This document shows positions 46,624 to 54,775 of a stretch of DNA of 64,000 nt, piece after piece. Source of the stretch: Pseudomonas arcuscaelestis (GTDB lineage: Bacteria; Pseudomonadota; Gammaproteobacteria; Pseudomonadales; Pseudomonadaceae); contig NZ_JACOPV010000006.1 of NCBI RefSeq assembly GCF_016881005.1, positions 186,001 to 250,000 of the forward strand, written 5' to 3'. The notes under the pieces are model-generated. The model saw only the letters and a program-made list of their open reading frames with translations, was not told where the DNA came from and did no database searches. Numbering within the stretch: position 1 is the stretch's first letter; every line of letters begins with the position of its first letter. Position numbers and translations under genes: made by a program.

Positions 46624-46915
46624 CGCTGCTTAAGCCCTCAAACCAGCGCTCCACAGCCGTCAGCGAAAGCCACCTCCAACGCTTCTTTTTTTCTTGGATC
46701 GCTATAAATCGGAAGGACCTGCCACGTTTCTCACTTAACCAGTTACCTGTGGACGTCAACCACCAAGGACTTTGGTGATGGCGGCGATGGTGTCGGTAGC
46801 AGCCGACGCTGAGCAATAGTGCTGAATGCAAACAAAAAATAAGTGGCTGGGAGGGGGGCGATGACCGCCCTAGCATCAGCCAAGGGCAGTCAAGCGGATG
46901 GTGTGAGCCTAAGAT

Positions 46916-47413
46916 TTACAGATAACCCCGTTCGGCCAATGACACGCAGCCTTCAACGCCCACGACGACATGATCCAATAGTCGGGTGCCGACCATGTTC
47001 AGAGCGTTCTTGAGGGTGGAAGTCAGGGTATGGTCGGCTTGGCTGGGTTCGGGATCGCCCGAGGGATGGTTATGGACCAGGATCACGGCCGCAGCGTTGT
47101 GCTCCAGAGCGATCTTGACCACTTCCCGTGGATACACGCTGGCACCATCCAACGTGCCTCGGAACAGTTCTTTGAAAGCAATAACTCGGTGCTTGGTATC
47201 GAGCAGGAGCAAAGCAAAGACTTCGTGCTCATGGTATTGCAGCAGTGTTTGTAGATGGCTGAATACTTGCTTCGGCTCAGTCAAGGCCCGGCCTTTAGAC
47301 AGCCGGCTCATCGCCAGTTGTTGTGCCATCTGCAGGATGTCAGCTTCGGTGACCGGGGATTCCATGACATAGGTACCGGTATCTTCACCGGCTCTGAGCT
47401 TGTGATATTTCAT
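46916..47413 (-). CDS. RadC-family JAB/MPN protein
   Basis: A 165-residue RadC (DUF2466) protein: the JAMM metal motif HNHPSGD begins at H114, with D127 completing it. Chromosomal RadC is longer (about 225 residues); this short form without the N-terminal HhH domain is the mobile-element type (YeeS-like). AGGAGAG precedes the ATG. It is the most distal gene of the leftward block from 50.9 kb. The biochemical role is unsettled; protection or processing of DNA is often assumed. Confidence 0.9.
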   Translation of the reverse strand: MKYHKLRAGEDTGTYVMESPVTEADILQMAQQLAMSRLSKGRALTEPKQVFSHLQTLLQYHEHEVFALLLLDTKHRVIAFKELFRGTLDGASVYPREVVKIALEHNAAAVILVHNHPSGDPEPSQADHTLTSTLKNALNMVGTRLLDHVVVGVEGCVSLAERGYL

Positions 47414-47460
47414 GGGTACTCTCCTGAGTTGGAAGACCTTGGGTTATGTTGGAAGTTTGA

Positions 47461-48387
47461 TCAGTGGGCGCGAACGGAGTGGTCACTGCCGCTTTGGAGG
47501 GATTTAGATTCCAGCTTTTGTGCCAGTGAGGTTTTGGCCGGGGCCGCTGGTTTTAGTGCTGCTTCTTCCTTGCCGGGCTGACCTTCAGTTGCGGGAAAGA
47601 ATTCCTCGACGATGGCGCCGTTGTCCTCCTCACTGTCTTCAAAGGCCCCATTGTTAAAGCCCTGCTGGGCCGCGTGATCCAAGGCGCTCTGATCAAAGCC
47701 CGAAGCTTGGCGGGTTTCCTCCAGCTGATTGGCTGCCAGTAAGGCATCTTCAATACTCAGGCCGTTGCGAACCGTGATGTCCACGTAGAAGATCGGCGTG
47801 CCATGGCTCTGCCGGGTGGACTTACCGCGCAGGCGTAGCTCCAGTGGCAGGCAGGCCAGGCGATTGCCGGAGATAGCCTGGAAATAATGCAGGCGTGCCA
47901 CCAGGGTGCGGATGCTGTTGAAACCGGTGGTTCGAAATACAAAGCTGCCCAGCGGATCATCGTCGCCGATCACCACGTTTAGCCGGCCGTAAGGCTTGCA
48001 GGCATTGCCTTGGGCCAGTGAGCAGCCATCCGGTGAAGGGCAGGGCAGCGACTGGATGCCGTCCTTGGTCAAACGCTTGCAGGTGTCCCCATTGCCGACG
48101 CACAGCGGCCGGCCGGTGTTACGGTCGAACAGGCTGTAATCCGCGCGAAAGTTCAGGTCCGGCTCGTTGAACAGTAAACGGATCGGAATGCTGCGCAATT
48201 TACCATCCTGGCCATTGCGCAGTTCCTCATTGAGCGGGTGCAGCAGCCAGCCGTCGCGGCTTTGTACCTGCGAGGTGATGGTAAATTGATCATCTTTCTC
48301 CGGCAGTCGTTTGCCGTTTTTCTCGACGACCTTGCCGATGGAAATACGCCCGAGTAGAGGAGGGGTGATCACTAAACCTTTGAGCAT
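47461..48387 (-). CDS. Cys-rich protein like recombination directionality factors
   Basis: A 308-residue protein beginning MLKGLVITPPLLGRISIGKV, a family often labelled hydrolase or metal-binding protein and related to phage recombination directionality factors (Gp3-like). Four cysteines in CVGNGDTCKRL and PCPSPDGCSLAQGNACK could bind zinc. The last 80 residues are Ala/Glu/Ser-rich and disordered. It lies between radC and the YqaJ gene, the usual order in such islands, and may act in excision or recombination. Confidence 0.75.
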   Translation of the reverse strand: MLKGLVITPPLLGRISIGKVVEKNGKRLPEKDDQFTITSQVQSRDGWLLHPLNEELRNGQDGKLRSIPIRLLFNEPDLNFRADYSLFDRNTGRPLCVGNGDTCKRLTKDGIQSLPCPSPDGCSLAQGNACKPYGRLNVVIGDDDPLGSFVFRTTGFNSIRTLVARLHYFQAISGNRLACLPLELRLRGKSTRQSHGTPIFYVDITVRNGLSIEDALLAANQLEETRQASGFDQSALDHAAQQGFNNGAFEDSEEDNGAIVEEFFPATEGQPGKEEAALKPAAPAKTSLAQKLESKSLQSGSDHSVRAH

Positions 48388-48410
48388 GGTGGTTTTCCTT
48401 GGTCTGGAAA

Positions 48411-48448
48411 TAAAAAAGCCACTAGGACGTAAATGGTCCTAGTGGCTT
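48411..48448 (-). terminator. Terminator after the YqaJ gene
   Basis: On the minus strand AAGCCACTAGGAC (48448-48436) pairs with GTCCTAGTGGCTT (48428-48416) and is followed by a T-rich run to 48411. It stands 18 bp after the YqaJ gene stop. Confidence 0.8.
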
Positions 48449-48465
48449 GGGTGACGAGGAATGGT

Positions 48466-49467
48466 TCAACTGATCAGAAAGCGGCGACTGCCAGTTTTGA
48501 TCTTGGGGTAGCGGGCCTGCAGGTAGGGTTTATCCTTGAGCATCTGTTCGACATCCAGACCAATGCTGTCCTTGGGCTTTTTCCAACTGATGTAGCCCTC
48601 GGTAAACTCCGCACGGGTGGCTGCCCCCATGGCCTGCTGCAGGACTTGTTTGAGCTGCGCCTCACGCGTCTCCTGCTGAGCAATGCTCTGGCGAACAGCC
48701 TTTAGCTCCAGGTAGGTGCTGGCCAACTCCGTGTGCTGACTGAAGTCCAGGGTCTCACCGTTGTCCTCGGGATAGAGGCAACGCAATGCCGCCTCTGCCG
48801 AGTCCGTGCCATCGGCCGGTGGCGGGGTGTCACTGACCACGTAATCCCAGAACAGCCGCTCCAGGTCGATCAGCCGAGCAATAAGTGACTCGTCGCGTTC
48901 GATGCGATGGATCTCCAGATGCTGACCACCAAGCAGCACCGCGACATCGGCCGCTTGTTTGCCCGTCACGGCCAACTGGTGCATGACCTGCAACTGTATA
49001 TACTCCGGCACGCCCTCTTTCCAAAGGCGCGCACCGTTTATGCCAGCAGTTTTACATTCGATGATCTGCACATCGTCAGCGCCGATAACCTCGCGGTCGA
49101 TGTTGGCCAGCATCCAGGGCAGTTTTGGATCTGGATGCTGCAGCACGGCATTGATACGTCGTACTCGGTTGCCGCTGCGCTTGCTGTAATGCCAGGCGAC
49201 GATGGGCTCCAGTACATTGCCCCAGTAGGCTGGGCCTTCTTCATCCTGCGGGTCCAGCTTGGGCAGTGACGTATCACGGCCGGTTTTCTCCAGCCACAGT
49301 TCCAACTGCGACTTGTGGGGATTCAGGCCGACCGCGGCGGCTGCATCCGAGCTGCCGATGCCCTGTTTGCGTACCGCTAGCCAATCTACATGAGGTAACT
49401 CTTTGGTGCTGATCAGGCGCAGTGCCGGGCGAGACCTGCCGTTGCTGCTCATCGGAGTAGCTTTCAT
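48466..49467 (-). CDS. YqaJ-type viral recombinase/exonuclease
   Basis: A 333-residue YqaJ/lambda-exonuclease-like nuclease: the N-terminal GSSDAAAAVGLNPHKS motif and the later IIECKTA (acidic residue plus E-x-K) form the metal-dependent active site. Such enzymes resect DNA ends for annealing-type recombination. Start at MKATPMSSN (49467), with AAGGTGA five bases upstream; the frame is open 14 codons farther but lacks a site. A matching single-strand annealing protein was not identified. Confidence 0.85.
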   Translation of the reverse strand: MKATPMSSNGRSRPALRLISTKELPHVDWLAVRKQGIGSSDAAAAVGLNPHKSQLELWLEKTGRDTSLPKLDPQDEEGPAYWGNVLEPIVAWHYSKRSGNRVRRINAVLQHPDPKLPWMLANIDREVIGADDVQIIECKTAGINGARLWKEGVPEYIQLQVMHQLAVTGKQAADVAVLLGGQHLEIHRIERDESLIARLIDLERLFWDYVVSDTPPPADGTDSAEAALRCLYPEDNGETLDFSQHTELASTYLELKAVRQSIAQQETREAQLKQVLQQAMGAATRAEFTEGYISWKKPKDSIGLDVEQMLKDKPYLQARYPKIKTGSRRFLIS

Positions 49468-49486
49468 AGCGTTCACCTTGCGGACA

Positions 49487-49524
49487 TAAAAGCCCCCGAC
49501 CAGCGGCAAGGCTGATCGGGCTTT
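49487..49524 (-). terminator. Terminator after the DUF932 gene
   Basis: On the minus strand AGCCCGATCAGC (49522-49511) pairs with GCTGGTCGGGGGCT (49504-49491) with one bulge, then TTTTATG. It is 25 bp after the DUF932 stop. Confidence 0.7.
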
Positions 49525-49548
49525 ATGGGGGGGAAAGACGTTAAACGA

Positions 49549-50517
49549 TCAGGCGACCAGTTGCAGGGCTGTGTCCAGGGCGCGTTGCTTGATCTGCGCC
49601 CCTTGACCGAACCAGGCCGAGTCCATGCGGTATTCATTGCTGCGGGCGCGGCGTTCGTGGTCGACGTACTCGGTCACCGCGTTGAGAAGACCCCAGACGG
49701 TGCCGCTGGCAGAGACCAGCTGACTACCACGGCCACGGCCTTCGTACAGCTCTTGGACCTTGCGCAGAGCACGTTCGTTGGGCAGTACTTCCGGTAATGT
49801 GGAGGTCGGATTGGTTTCGCACAGCACGTTCATGAAGAAGCCCAGCGCTTCATGCCATTGCACCTTGCGCTCGGCCAGTGCACGCATACGGTACATAAAC
49901 TCATCCCACTGGGAGACGGCGATGCCAAGTTGCGTCTTAACTGCCTTCGGATCGAAACGAGTGTTGTGCGGCACTTTGATCGCCCGGCTGGTACCGTCCA
50001 GAGCGATGGTCAGGGTGTTGTTGCACACCACGCGCACGGTGGTCGGCGTTGCGGTGGTGGCCAGGGTACCGTCGCAGGAGGTCGCCAGCAGCAGATAGCC
50101 ATTCACCTGGTCGTTGCCTTTGAGCGCAGCGCCTTGCCCGGTACGCGCCAGCGCCCAGAACTTGCGCCCACCCTTGAGTACGCCGGCCGTTTCCAGCTCG
50201 TAGCCAGAGACTTCGGTGAGCTCTCGGTAAAACTCCAGCACCTCGCGGGGTTGCACGGTGTGGTAGCGCTGGGAGACTACAGACAGTGGTGCCTTGGTGT
50301 CGGAGCGGAAGAGCACCTTCTGCTCCGGAAAGGAGTGGATGGCACCCAAGTGGCCGACCGTATCCGACTTGAAGTGCACGGGGCTTTCCTGGATCTGCCA
50401 GTCCATGCCAGCTTCGCGTTGCCAGACTTCGAGTGGTTGCTTCTGTGTGAGCTGATTACCCAGGCCATGCCAGGGAGCAGCGCCAGCGTAGGCCATAGTT
50501 TCGACGAGATGAGCCAT
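49549..50517 (-). CDS. DUF932 phage/plasmid-like protein
   Basis: A 322-residue DUF932 (TIGR03299) protein starting MAHLVETMAYAGAAPWHGLG, whose PWHGLG element and VRVVCNNTLTIAL segment are family marks. Start at 50517 after AAAGGAACC. These proteins accompany YqaJ, RadC and RDF-like genes on islands and plasmids; molecular function is unknown, perhaps DNA binding during replication or recombination. Confidence 0.85.
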   Translation of the reverse strand: MAHLVETMAYAGAAPWHGLGNQLTQKQPLEVWQREAGMDWQIQESPVHFKSDTVGHLGAIHSFPEQKVLFRSDTKAPLSVVSQRYHTVQPREVLEFYRELTEVSGYELETAGVLKGGRKFWALARTGQGAALKGNDQVNGYLLLATSCDGTLATTATPTTVRVVCNNTLTIALDGTSRAIKVPHNTRFDPKAVKTQLGIAVSQWDEFMYRMRALAERKVQWHEALGFFMNVLCETNPTSTLPEVLPNERALRKVQELYEGRGRGSQLVSASGTVWGLLNAVTEYVDHERRARSNEYRMDSAWFGQGAQIKQRALDTALQLVA

Positions 50518-50612
50518 GGTTGAGGTTCCTTTGGGTGCAAGCCGGCATAACGCGCCGCGCACTGCGCAGCACCGTTCCGACGATATAGATAGAAAGAAGT
50601 GGTAGGGCTAGG

Positions 50613-50939
50613 TCAGGCTAGGTTGAAGCGGTGGCCGCAGAGCAGGCAGAGGTTGTTGGCCAGGACGTGTCGGTCGAGCGACTCGCCCAACTGAGCGCCG
50701 AGTGCGCAGCCTCCGGCACCGCCTGCCAGGCCGCCAAGGATGGTGCCCGACAAGGACCCGAGGGTGATGCCGACTGGCCCGGCGAGCGCGCCTAGCGCTG
50801 CGCCAGCCTGACCACTGGCTAGGGCGGCGCTGACACCACGCGCAACACCGCCCACGGTGCCGATGGCGGCGCCGACTTTCATGGCGTGATGGAACGAGGC
50901 GATTTTAGGGGAGTGGCAGAGAGGGCATTGCAATGACAT
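50613..50939 (-). CDS. Split zinc-ribbon protein with internal glycine zipper
   Basis: A 108-residue protein. Cys pairs sit at each end (CPLCHSP near 5-8 and CLLCGHRF near 98-101), as if the two halves of one zinc ribbon were separated by a hydrophobic Gly/Ala-rich stretch (about 24-85, with repeated GxxxG). Start at MSLQCPLC (50939) after AAGGAGA; the frame continues upstream 53 codons but without a site. A membrane-inserted or oligomeric role is suggested by the glycine zipper. Confidence 0.75.
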   Translation of the reverse strand: MSLQCPLCHSPKIASFHHAMKVGAAIGTVGGVARGVSAALASGQAGAALGALAGPVGITLGSLSGTILGGLAGGAGGCALGAQLGESLDRHVLANNLCLLCGHRFNLA

Positions 50940-51198
50940 GGGATGAATCTCCTTGGGGGGGATGTCATTGCAGTAATGTGTGGCTGAGATTTTTTTGAAT
51001 CGAAATTGGTGTATGTAGTACATGCTCTGAGGAGTGTCAGGGATGCAGCAGTGGGCGGCAAATGGTGGACTCTTGTTGCTTTGACTTCCTACAGGCAAAG
51101 CATTCGCGCATATTCAAACGCGCGTGAATGCCTTCAACTCAGTGTAAGCTGCAAGCGGAATCACTTGGTTTGTCATCGCGGGCTTGGATGTGGTCTGC

Positions 51199-51846
51199 CT
51201 AAGCAACCACCGGATAACAAGCATCACCCCATAGCGTTTCCGGGTTATCCAGCATCAGCAAAATAATCACCGGCACCAGCTTGCCGAGCAGGTTAGCGCA
51301 GTCACGCAGTTGATCCCGGTTGACGCTGCTGTTCCAGGTTGCGCCCCCGTGCATTACCTGGTTACGCAATGTGTAGATTCGATTGAATAGAACACCGAGT
51401 ACTGCTGAGGTATTGCGGTTGGCCAACGCTTGCTGCGCTGCTCGCCGACCGCTGGCAAAGCGCTCAGTCCACTGTTGCTCGCTGATCTTGCCGTTCTGGT
51501 TATCCCAGAAGCTCTGAAACACGAAGGGGTTGTCCAGCAACGCGCGAATGCTGCCTGAGAACTCGGACCAGACCAAGTTTTCGATCAGGTTGGCCGTGTC
51601 TAGCGCACAGAGTTTGTCCAGGAACGCCTTGAACGTGGACTGCTCGGAAAGACGGAACTGCTCATCGATATCCGTGGCGTAGGCAGAGTTGAAGGCGATC
51701 CACAGAAAGATAAAGCGCCCATCAAGATCATCCGCCTGCTCGGCGCGATTCAGCCAGCTTAATGCTCGATGAACGCGCAAGGTGAGGTTGGGATGATGGC
51801 CTTCACGTTCCTGGCGGTGGCGGGTCTTGAGTGTTTGATAGTCCAT
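51199..51846 (-). CDS. HEPN-like protein
   Basis: A 215-residue all-helical protein with RNQVMH (R161 ... H166), an R-x4-H match to the HEPN ribonuclease motif in a typical context (LRNQVMHGGATW before a long helix). Residues 36-56 (EQADDLDGRFIFLWIAFNSAY) also match HEPN/Apea-like proteins. HEPN domains are common RNases in toxin and defence systems. No adjacent MNT antitoxin was found. The next gene on its 5' side is the WYL regulator, on the same strand, 133 bp away. Confidence 0.65.
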   Translation of the reverse strand: MDYQTLKTRHRQEREGHHPNLTLRVHRALSWLNRAEQADDLDGRFIFLWIAFNSAYATDIDEQFRLSEQSTFKAFLDKLCALDTANLIENLVWSEFSGSIRALLDNPFVFQSFWDNQNGKISEQQWTERFASGRRAAQQALANRNTSAVLGVLFNRIYTLRNQVMHGGATWNSSVNRDQLRDCANLLGKLVPVIILLMLDNPETLWGDACYPVVA

Positions 51847-51979
51847 GAAAGGCCAATCCTTGAGGTCGTGGGCGGTCCGTAAGCAGGCAACATGTGTATT
51901 GAAAACCTGCTTAGGTTATGGCTATTTGATACTGCTAGCAAGGCGGCCTGCATGACGGCAGGACCCGCGCCCAGGTGCG

Positions 51980-52855
51980 TCAGTCATTCATCAGCCACGG
52001 CCTCAACTCCTTGAGGTTGCTCACCACAATTTGCTGAGCCTCAGGGCTGGTCGCCAGGTTGCGCGGGTCGATCTGATAACGCTGCAACACATACTTCACC
52101 AACGCCCTGCGGCTGGGTACCAGCAATTGCCCTTGGGTCATGCCGAAGTCGGTTTCGATTATCGCCTTCTGCGCTTCGTTCAATCGCCCATCGGGTTTGA
52201 AGATCACCGGAACTTCGACGTTCCAGTCTTCATCCAGCTCCCGTGTGTTCGGCGATTCGTCGAGCAGGTCCGGCTGACCGCGCAGACGGCTGAGCACGAA
52301 GTCGCGGTACTGCCCGTTCTTTTCGCAGTAGGCCCGCACATGCCAGCGCATACCGGTGTACACCAGCGTGTGAGGGGCGATGAGGCGAACCTCTACGTTT
52401 GGGGTATTGAACGACACGTACTCGGTTTCCAGGCGCAGGCCTTCGCGGCAAGCCTTGAGCAAGGGGCGCAGAATCTCTGGTCGGATGGGGCGATCCGGCA
52501 CTTCCAGCACCTTGGTGTGCGCATAGGCCAGTGCCAGTCCGTCGATATGAGGTGCCCGTTCATTGTTCTGGTAAAGCAGGTGCAAATAGGCGCTGGCACT
52601 GTCGTCGATGAACAGGGGTTTGAACTGCTTGCTTGGCACATACCCCTTGAGCTGCTTGTCATATGTCAAGTTTTTGGGCGCATGCTCAGTGATATAGGTA
52701 TTGATGTCCTTGGACGCCTGCTGGCGGCTGATGCCAAAGCTCTGCATCAAGTGCCCCGTGGTCAGCCTGCCTTCCCACCAGGCGACAGTCTCGATCAAGC
52801 GATAGCGAAGTGCCAGGTCCCAGCGTACCTGTTCGATGGATTGCTTGCGTTTCAT
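51980..52855 (-). CDS. WYL-domain regulator (BrxR/CapW-like)
   Basis: A 291-residue regulator with an N-terminal winged helix (residues about 15-70: LTTGHLMQSFGISRQQASKDINTYI), a WYL domain (LIAPHTLVYTGMRWHVRAYCEKNGQYRDFVLSR, shown in part) and a C-terminal WCX-like extension. This architecture is that of BrxR/CapW/PifR repressors that control defence operons and respond to nucleic-acid or nucleotide signals. It is divergent from the cluster at 52975 onward, with an inverted repeat between them, so that cluster is the likely target. Confidence 0.85.
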   Translation of the reverse strand: MKRKQSIEQVRWDLALRYRLIETVAWWEGRLTTGHLMQSFGISRQQASKDINTYITEHAPKNLTYDKQLKGYVPSKQFKPLFIDDSASAYLHLLYQNNERAPHIDGLALAYAHTKVLEVPDRPIRPEILRPLLKACREGLRLETEYVSFNTPNVEVRLIAPHTLVYTGMRWHVRAYCEKNGQYRDFVLSRLRGQPDLLDESPNTRELDEDWNVEVPVIFKPDGRLNEAQKAIIETDFGMTQGQLLVPSRRALVKYVLQRYQIDPRNLATSPEAQQIVVSNLKELRPWLMND

Positions 52856-52891
52856 ACCCTCTCCATGTGCGCGAATACTTTACCTGTATAA

Positions 52892-52906
52892 GTCTACATT
52901 ATAGAC
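52892..52906. promoter_or_regulatory. Inverted repeat, likely WYL regulator operator
   Basis: GTCTA (52892-52896) and TAGAC (52902-52906) are inverted around CATTA, midway in the 119-bp divergent gap. Short AT-rich palindromes of this kind lie next to BrxR-type genes and are bound by them in studied systems. Confidence 0.5.
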
Positions 52907-52974
52907 CTGTCGTTAATCACTACATATCGTGTGTCTGTCTTCGAAATAAATTGAAGTCACGAAAGGAAGTGGAC

Positions 52975-53232
52975 ATGACTATGTCTGAAGTGGTTTCGAC
53001 AGGGGCTTTGGTGTTGATCGGGGTGATCCTGGCGGTGCTACTGATGCAGTACCTGAGGTTGCGTGAGCTCTGGCAAATGGCGCTTGGCTTCCAAAAAGAC
53101 GTGCGTTGGGCGCGGATTTGGGAGATGGAAAACCGGGAGCTGCGTTCGGCACTGCGAGCAGAGAGAGAGCAAATCGAGCAGTTGCAAAGAAAACTGGCGA
53201 TTTTGCAGGAATTGATCCCTGCAGAGGGATAA
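52975..53232 (+). CDS. Small single-pass membrane protein with coiled coil
   Basis: An 85-residue protein: one hydrophobic helix at about 10-27 (ALVLIGVILAVLLMQYL) followed by a charged coiled coil (ELRSALRAEREQIEQLQRKL). Start at MTMSEVVS after AAGGAAG. It is the first gene of the rightward cluster, 10 bp before the ADP-ribosylglycohydrolase gene, and would anchor a partner to the inner membrane. No family recognised. Confidence 0.7.
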   Translation: MTMSEVVSTGALVLIGVILAVLLMQYLRLRELWQMALGFQKDVRWARIWEMENRELRSALRAEREQIEQLQRKLAILQELIPAEG

Positions 53233-53242
53233 GGGAAAGGAT

Positions 53243-54295
53243 ATGAACAGACTTGAACGTATCAAAGGCTGCCTGCTGGGGGGCGCTGTCGGCGACGCGC
53301 TTGGTGCCCCCGTGGAGTTTTTTGAATGGCCAGCCATCGAGGCCAGGTTCGGTCCGCAGGGCATCATTGATTTTTCCGCGGCTTACGGCATCACCGGCGC
53401 CATCAGCGACGACACGCAGATGATGCTGTTCACCGCAGAAGGCTTGCTGCGGGCTTATGTGCTCGGCAGTTCGCGGCAGGCATGCCACGTTCCCAGTATT
53501 ATTCACCACGCGCTGCTGCGCTGGCTGATGACCCAGGATTACCCTTCGGCGATACCAGTCGTCACAGATGGCTGGCTGATCAAGCAAGTGGAGCTCTGGT
53601 CTCGTCGCGCCCCAAGCACAACCTGCCTGAGTGCACTCAAGGCCAGCGCGCGGCTTGGGGCGGTTGCCGAAAACAACAGCAAGGGCTGCGGCGCCTTGGT
53701 ACGTGTTGCACCCTGCGCATTCTTTGCCAACGCATTTGACTACGCAGCGCAGTCTGGGCGCCTGACGCATGGGCATCCGACGGGCTACTTGGCGGCTGGA
53801 CTATTCGCCGACATTCTTCAACGTGTTGTCGATCGACAAGACAGCCTAGAACACGCGGTAACTCAAAGCTTGGCTAAATATGGGCAAGTACCTGGTATGG
53901 ACGAAACGTGCAGCCTCATCGAGCGCGTGCTGTTTTTCTACTACGAGGGCTATACACCCACCCCGCGACGCATTGGCGCTCTTGGCGGTGGTTGGGTCGC
54001 CGAAGAAGCGCTGGCGATTGGGTTGTGGTGCGCGCTGACAGCACGCTCACTCGAAGAGGGGGTGATCACTGCGGTTAATCACAGTGGCGACAGCAACAGC
54101 ATAGGGCTTGTCGCCGGGCACTTATTGGGTGCGCAGTATGGTGCCGCTGCCATTCCTGCCCGCTGGTTTGAGCGCTTGGAATTACGCCAGGTGATCGTGC
54201 AAGTCGCCGAGGATCTTGAGCGCATTCCGCGTGATTACTGTGGGATTGGCGGCGCTTTCGATCAGCAGATCGAGCGGGATTATCCCGGTAGTTGA
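53243..54295 (+). CDS. ADP-ribosylglycohydrolase (DraG-like)
   Basis: A 350-residue ADP-ribosyl-hydrolase. Metal-binding elements are GAVGDALGAPVEF at 14-26, SDDTQM at 55-60 and HSGDSNSIG from 280. Such enzymes remove ADP-ribose from arginine or other groups of proteins, nucleotides or nucleic acids. In this defence island it might reverse an ADP-ribosyl mark made by a phage or by a host toxin; no ADP-ribosyltransferase was found nearby. GGAAAGG precedes the ATG. Confidence 0.85.
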   Translation: MNRLERIKGCLLGGAVGDALGAPVEFFEWPAIEARFGPQGIIDFSAAYGITGAISDDTQMMLFTAEGLLRAYVLGSSRQACHVPSIIHHALLRWLMTQDYPSAIPVVTDGWLIKQVELWSRRAPSTTCLSALKASARLGAVAENNSKGCGALVRVAPCAFFANAFDYAAQSGRLTHGHPTGYLAAGLFADILQRVVDRQDSLEHAVTQSLAKYGQVPGMDETCSLIERVLFFYYEGYTPTPRRIGALGGGWVAEEALAIGLWCALTARSLEEGVITAVNHSGDSNSIGLVAGHLLGAQYGAAAIPARWFERLELRQVIVQVAEDLERIPRDYCGIGGAFDQQIERDYPGS

Positions 54296-54342
54296 ACGCA
54301 CTGAAAGTAATGAGTTTGCACAGGGACTAAGGAGCTTAAAAA

Positions 54343-54543
54343 ATGCCCATCAAACCCAGGCCCTTCACCTATGAATGTGAAGGATGCGGTTGGACGAAAA
54401 CAGTGGCGCCGCAAAGTGATGCACTGAGGCCCGGAGAGTGGTTTGACCAGTGCCCAAAGTGTGGGAGCAAGGCACTGAAGATGCGCAGTGCAGGGTGGTT
54501 TGAGGGGGCGGTAGCAAAGTTTTTGGCGCGACAGCGATTCTGA
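54343..54543 (+). CDS. Small zinc-ribbon protein, 66 aa
   Basis: A 66-residue protein with two Cys pairs, CEGCGW (residues 10-15) and CPKCGS (37-42), forming a zinc ribbon, then a basic C-terminal helix (GAVAKFLARQRF). Start follows AGGAGCTTAAAAA. Function unknown; it stands between the ADP-ribosylglycohydrolase and the first GTPase gene on the same strand. The 232-bp gap to the latter holds no other frame and may contain a promoter. Confidence 0.7.
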   Translation: MPIKPRPFTYECEGCGWTKTVAPQSDALRPGEWFDQCPKCGSKALKMRSAGWFEGAVAKFLARQRF

Positions 54544-54775
54544 ATCGTGGATGACATGTCGCGAATTGAAAGGCTTACCACATTAGGTCGAGTGCTCATG
54601 AGCAGTAACGAAGTCAAATCACAAAGGGTTGGCCCCGTTATCCAGTAGGAGCGCTGACGCACCTAGGTAGTACTGTGGCTGATCATGGCTATATGGCATT
54701 ATTTGTGAGTGTTTGAAATGTTGCAGTGCAATGATGCGCTGTCCTTGGACGATTATGCGATAGGGGTATCGGTTT

